Of a stretch of 64,000 bases of DNA, positions 61,589 to 64,000 are shown piece by piece. Origin of the DNA: Drosophila persimilis (Eukaryota > Arthropoda > Insecta > Diptera > Drosophilidae); contig NW_020825359.1 of assembly GCF_003286085.1 (NCBI RefSeq), positions 781,501-845,500 of the forward strand. The letters run 5' to 3'. The translations under genes and the position numbers were made by a program. Position 1 is the first letter of the stretch. The number at the start of each line of letters is the position of its first letter. The notes under the pieces are model-generated. The model made no database searches, had not been told where the DNA came from, and worked only from the letters and a program-made list of their open reading frames with translations.

Positions 61589-63605
61589 ATCTAGTAGAAA
61601 TTTGTTGAACTGTTCACAACGCCTTATGTTGGACGAAGAAGTTTTATTAATTTAATGTATTTGTATATTGTATTCTGTCTATGAGCGTCACAGAATGAAG
61701 AAAAGGGAGAGAGAGAGAGAGAGAGAGAGAAAGAGATACTGAGGCCAGGGCCCCAGGCAGAAAAACAGAGCGAAAGCGAGCGCCAGACCCGCACGCATAC
61801 ACATAAACCCAACCACACGTTCGTGTACATATATGTACATATATAGCAAAAGAAAAATCTTGAACGATGCATTCGATTTACGAAATGCTATTTTTTCGTA
61901 CCTAAACATGCATATATGTACATATGTATGTATGTGCACAAACATCTACTGCGCCGCTACTACGATATACATACATATGTATGTCGATGTATATGTATAG
62001 CTTCATATAGTTCCTATATATACATACATATCTTTATTCACCTACTGTACCACTTCCATTATGTAAGCAGAGCGGGAACGACGCCAAAAAGCGACAAGCA
62101 GAAAGAGAAACAACAAAGAAAAAACTACAAGAAACCCAAAAAACAAAAGCAAAGAACCCATCACATAACCGAAAATTAATCGAACAGAAATGTTATAAAT
62201 CACTAAAAGTTGTAAATGTTCCATCAAAACGTAAGAGAAAATGTTTTTCAGGGCTCAAAATGTTTGTGGTTTTGGCCTAATGCTGCTGCTGCTGTTGATG
62301 CATTTGTATGTATGTACGTACATGCATACATATGTATATGTGTGTGTAAGCTGTTCACAATAATTCCTCAATGCCACGCCCCATAATCGCCAGCAAGTGA
62401 GAGGGAGATTTTTCGATCGTTCAAGGCTTATGTACATGCATACATCATACAAACGTACATACATATATACAGACATATGTATGCTCCAAACCCCCTCGCC
62501 CTTTGCAGTCTTTGATCACTGCGTAACTTTCTGCATGTGTGTGTGTATAGGTCCATGCAAACTGCGCAGATGCGCCACACAGAAACACTCCACTCCCAAC
62601 ACACACACAAAAAAACACACACCTTAAACATTCGCCCCATGCGGCTTCCTCCCCCTTTCACTATTTTTTTGTGGAACAGCTACAACAATCATAATTAAGG
62701 AAAATAATGCCAAGTGTCAAAACATTATTCACAAATATACTATGTATGTATGTACACATTTTTTAACTTCACTACACGCAGCGCACACTCATACACACAA
62801 ACACGCATACACCTTTGTACAAGCACGCGACGCATATAAGAACGGGAGTCTCACTTTGTACATAGCTGCACAAGCGAGAGAACATGATAAACAGACCCAA
62901 AAGTCAGAATGAAACAAATACACACACGCGCTAGCGTCCGTCCATGGAGCTAGCGTGTATGTACATGTGTATGTATGTAATGTAAGAGTAGTTTTAGCTG
63001 TTTTTTTTTGGCTCTAACTGTCTACAATTAAAAATGCCAAGTTTTTAAAACATCTGTGCATATACAGGCATTTGTATAAAAACCATGAGATCAATCTGTA
63101 CAAGCAGTCATACAATAATTGCCTATGTATATTGATTGACTGAAAGTTGAGCTCACGCACACTAATACAGACGCAATATGTACATACATATGTGTGTGTG
63201 TGTGTACAGTGGAATAAATGCAAACTAATGTGGAGTGTTGTTCATCGAAGATCCGTTTACTGACGACACCACCAAACGGTGCTTTTACATACTGGAACGC
63301 TGGAACTATTGTTTATCAAATTCCTGGCCAAGTTGTTATATTGTATAAAAATAAGTGAAAAAATAATGGAGTATAACCCCTGGTCTGGTCCTTAAACCTC
63401 TTTTCTCTGCCTTTCCTCTCATGCTCTGACGTTATAATCCATATGTACATATATCTGAAAATTTCAGTTCTATATGTATTTGGGAAATTAGTATAAAACA
63501 TCCCCGATCTTTCTATGACCTTTCCTTTATGCATATATCTCTGTCTCTCTGCAGAAATCGTTGATAAACTTTAAGGTTAGAATTTATTAATACAAAAAAA
63601 AGAAA
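61589..63605 (+). other. su(s) 5' leader region (leader exon, intron, leader part of exon 2)
   Basis: Proposed model: leader exon about 61588-62230, intron 62231-63554 (donor GTAAGA, acceptor TCTCTGCAG), then 51 bp of leader before the ATG. No protein-coding frame is supported here; the sequence is full of ATGT/CATA runs. The splice model is inferred from signals only. Confidence 0.45.
61705..61731 (+). repeat. GA dinucleotide run in the su(s) leader
   Basis: About twelve GA units, a potential GAGA-factor binding tract. Confidence 0.8.
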
Positions 63606-64000
63606 ATGTCGTCAGCTGTGGCCGTGATTGATTTGGCCGAGGATCTTGAGGATGGTGAAATCGACGATGATGAGGAGGAGGAGGAGGAGCCGCTACCACA
63701 ACAACAAAAAGAACAACAGCAACAGAAGACCCAAAATAACGACGATGAAGTGCAGTTTGTTGGTATCGAAATGACTGGTCAAAACAGAAAAAATTGCGAC
63801 GAGGATGTGGTCTTTATGGGCCTCTCCTTGGATGTGGGTGGTCCGCCCATGAATAGCAAGCCAAAAAAACCACGCCCTCTCGAAGGTAACCCTACCACCC
63901 CTCCCCCCACCCAACGGGCCAAGTTCTCACTCCTCAATCTTCTCCCGTACCATTCAGATGATCATGCTTCCAGGATCGAGAATGCCATTGCCAATGCACT
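63606..64000 (+). CDS. su(s): su(s) (suppressor of sable), N-terminal part, runs off the window
   Basis: The first coding exon is 63606-63885 (donor G|GTAACC). The second starts at 63958 (acceptor CATTCAG) and is cut by the window end at 64000. About 107 residues are visible: LAEDLEDGEIDDDEEEEEE, a Gln-rich stretch, DDEVQFVGIEM and DDHASRIENAIA. The acidic LEDGEI start is typical of the su(s)/ZC3H4 family of CCCH zinc-finger nuclear RNA-binding proteins that limit faulty or promoter-proximal transcripts. The zinc fingers would lie beyond the window. The name rests on this start and on being next to Dredd and l(1)1Bi, as I recall for D. melanogaster 1B. Confidence 0.72.
   Translation, partial: MSSAVAVIDLAEDLEDGEIDDDEEEEEEPLPQQQKEQQQQKTQNNDDEVQFVGIEMTGQNRKNCDEDVVFMGLSLDVGGPPMNSKPKKPRPLEGNPTTPPPTQRAKFSLLNLLPYHSDDHASRIENAIANA

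Overview
The window is nuclear DNA from a fly of the genus Drosophila, most likely the obscura group. Short GT-AG introns, fly core-promoter motifs (DRE, Motif 1, TCT initiator) and proteins close to known fly proteins point to Drosophila. Three copies of an ISY/DINE-1-type Helitron point to the obscura group. The recognisable genes have D. melanogaster counterparts on the X chromosome, so this is Muller element A. The species cannot be settled from the sequence alone.

Layout. 1-6.1 kb: cluster of ISY-like Helitron copies and other decayed repeats, with no convincing gene. 7.8-9.5 kb (minus): a major-facilitator transporter. 9.5-19.2 kb: no gene seen. 19.2 kb: tRNA-Phe(GAA). 20.0-21.7 kb (minus): RpL17, with two near-identical H/ACA-type snoRNA copies in its intron. 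21.7-23.2 kb: a repeat block whose first 804 bp are three 268-bp tandem units, each carrying the RpL17 core promoter and leader exon. 23.2-40.4 kb: mostly non-coding, with several exon-like or promoter-like segments that may be alternative 5' leaders of the next gene. 40.6-43.2 kb (plus): CG3168, an SV2-like transporter. 43.3-46.6 kb: a hAT-type MITE with target-site duplication and a broken coding fragment. 46.6-47.9 kb (minus): Seipin. 48.6-49.3 kb: remnant of a Tc1-type transposon. 49.5-50.5 kb (plus): Tsp3A. 51.8-55.5 kb (plus): l(1)1Bi (Mybbp1A homologue). 56.2-58.0 kb (minus): the caspase Dredd. 58-61.6 kb: repeats with a miRNA-like hairpin. 61.56 kb onward (plus): promoter and leader of su(s), whose coding region starts at 63,606 and leaves the window.

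The genes do not form one pathway. RpL17 is translation; l(1)1Bi is nucleolar; Dredd is innate immunity (Imd); Seipin is lipid-droplet formation; Tsp3A is a TspanC8 tetraspanin (ADAM10/Notch trafficking). From remembered D. melanogaster map positions (6C, 3A, 1B) the window joins three blocks that are far apart in that species, implying rearrangement breakpoints between CG3168 and Seipin and between Tsp3A and l(1)1Bi.

The most interesting observation is that RpL17 (minus) and su(s) (plus), about 40 kb apart, sit directly downstream of the same repeat family. In both cases the repeat points into the gene and its gene-proximal end contains a DRE (TATCGATA) promoter module. At RpL17 the module, including the first exon, has been triplicated.
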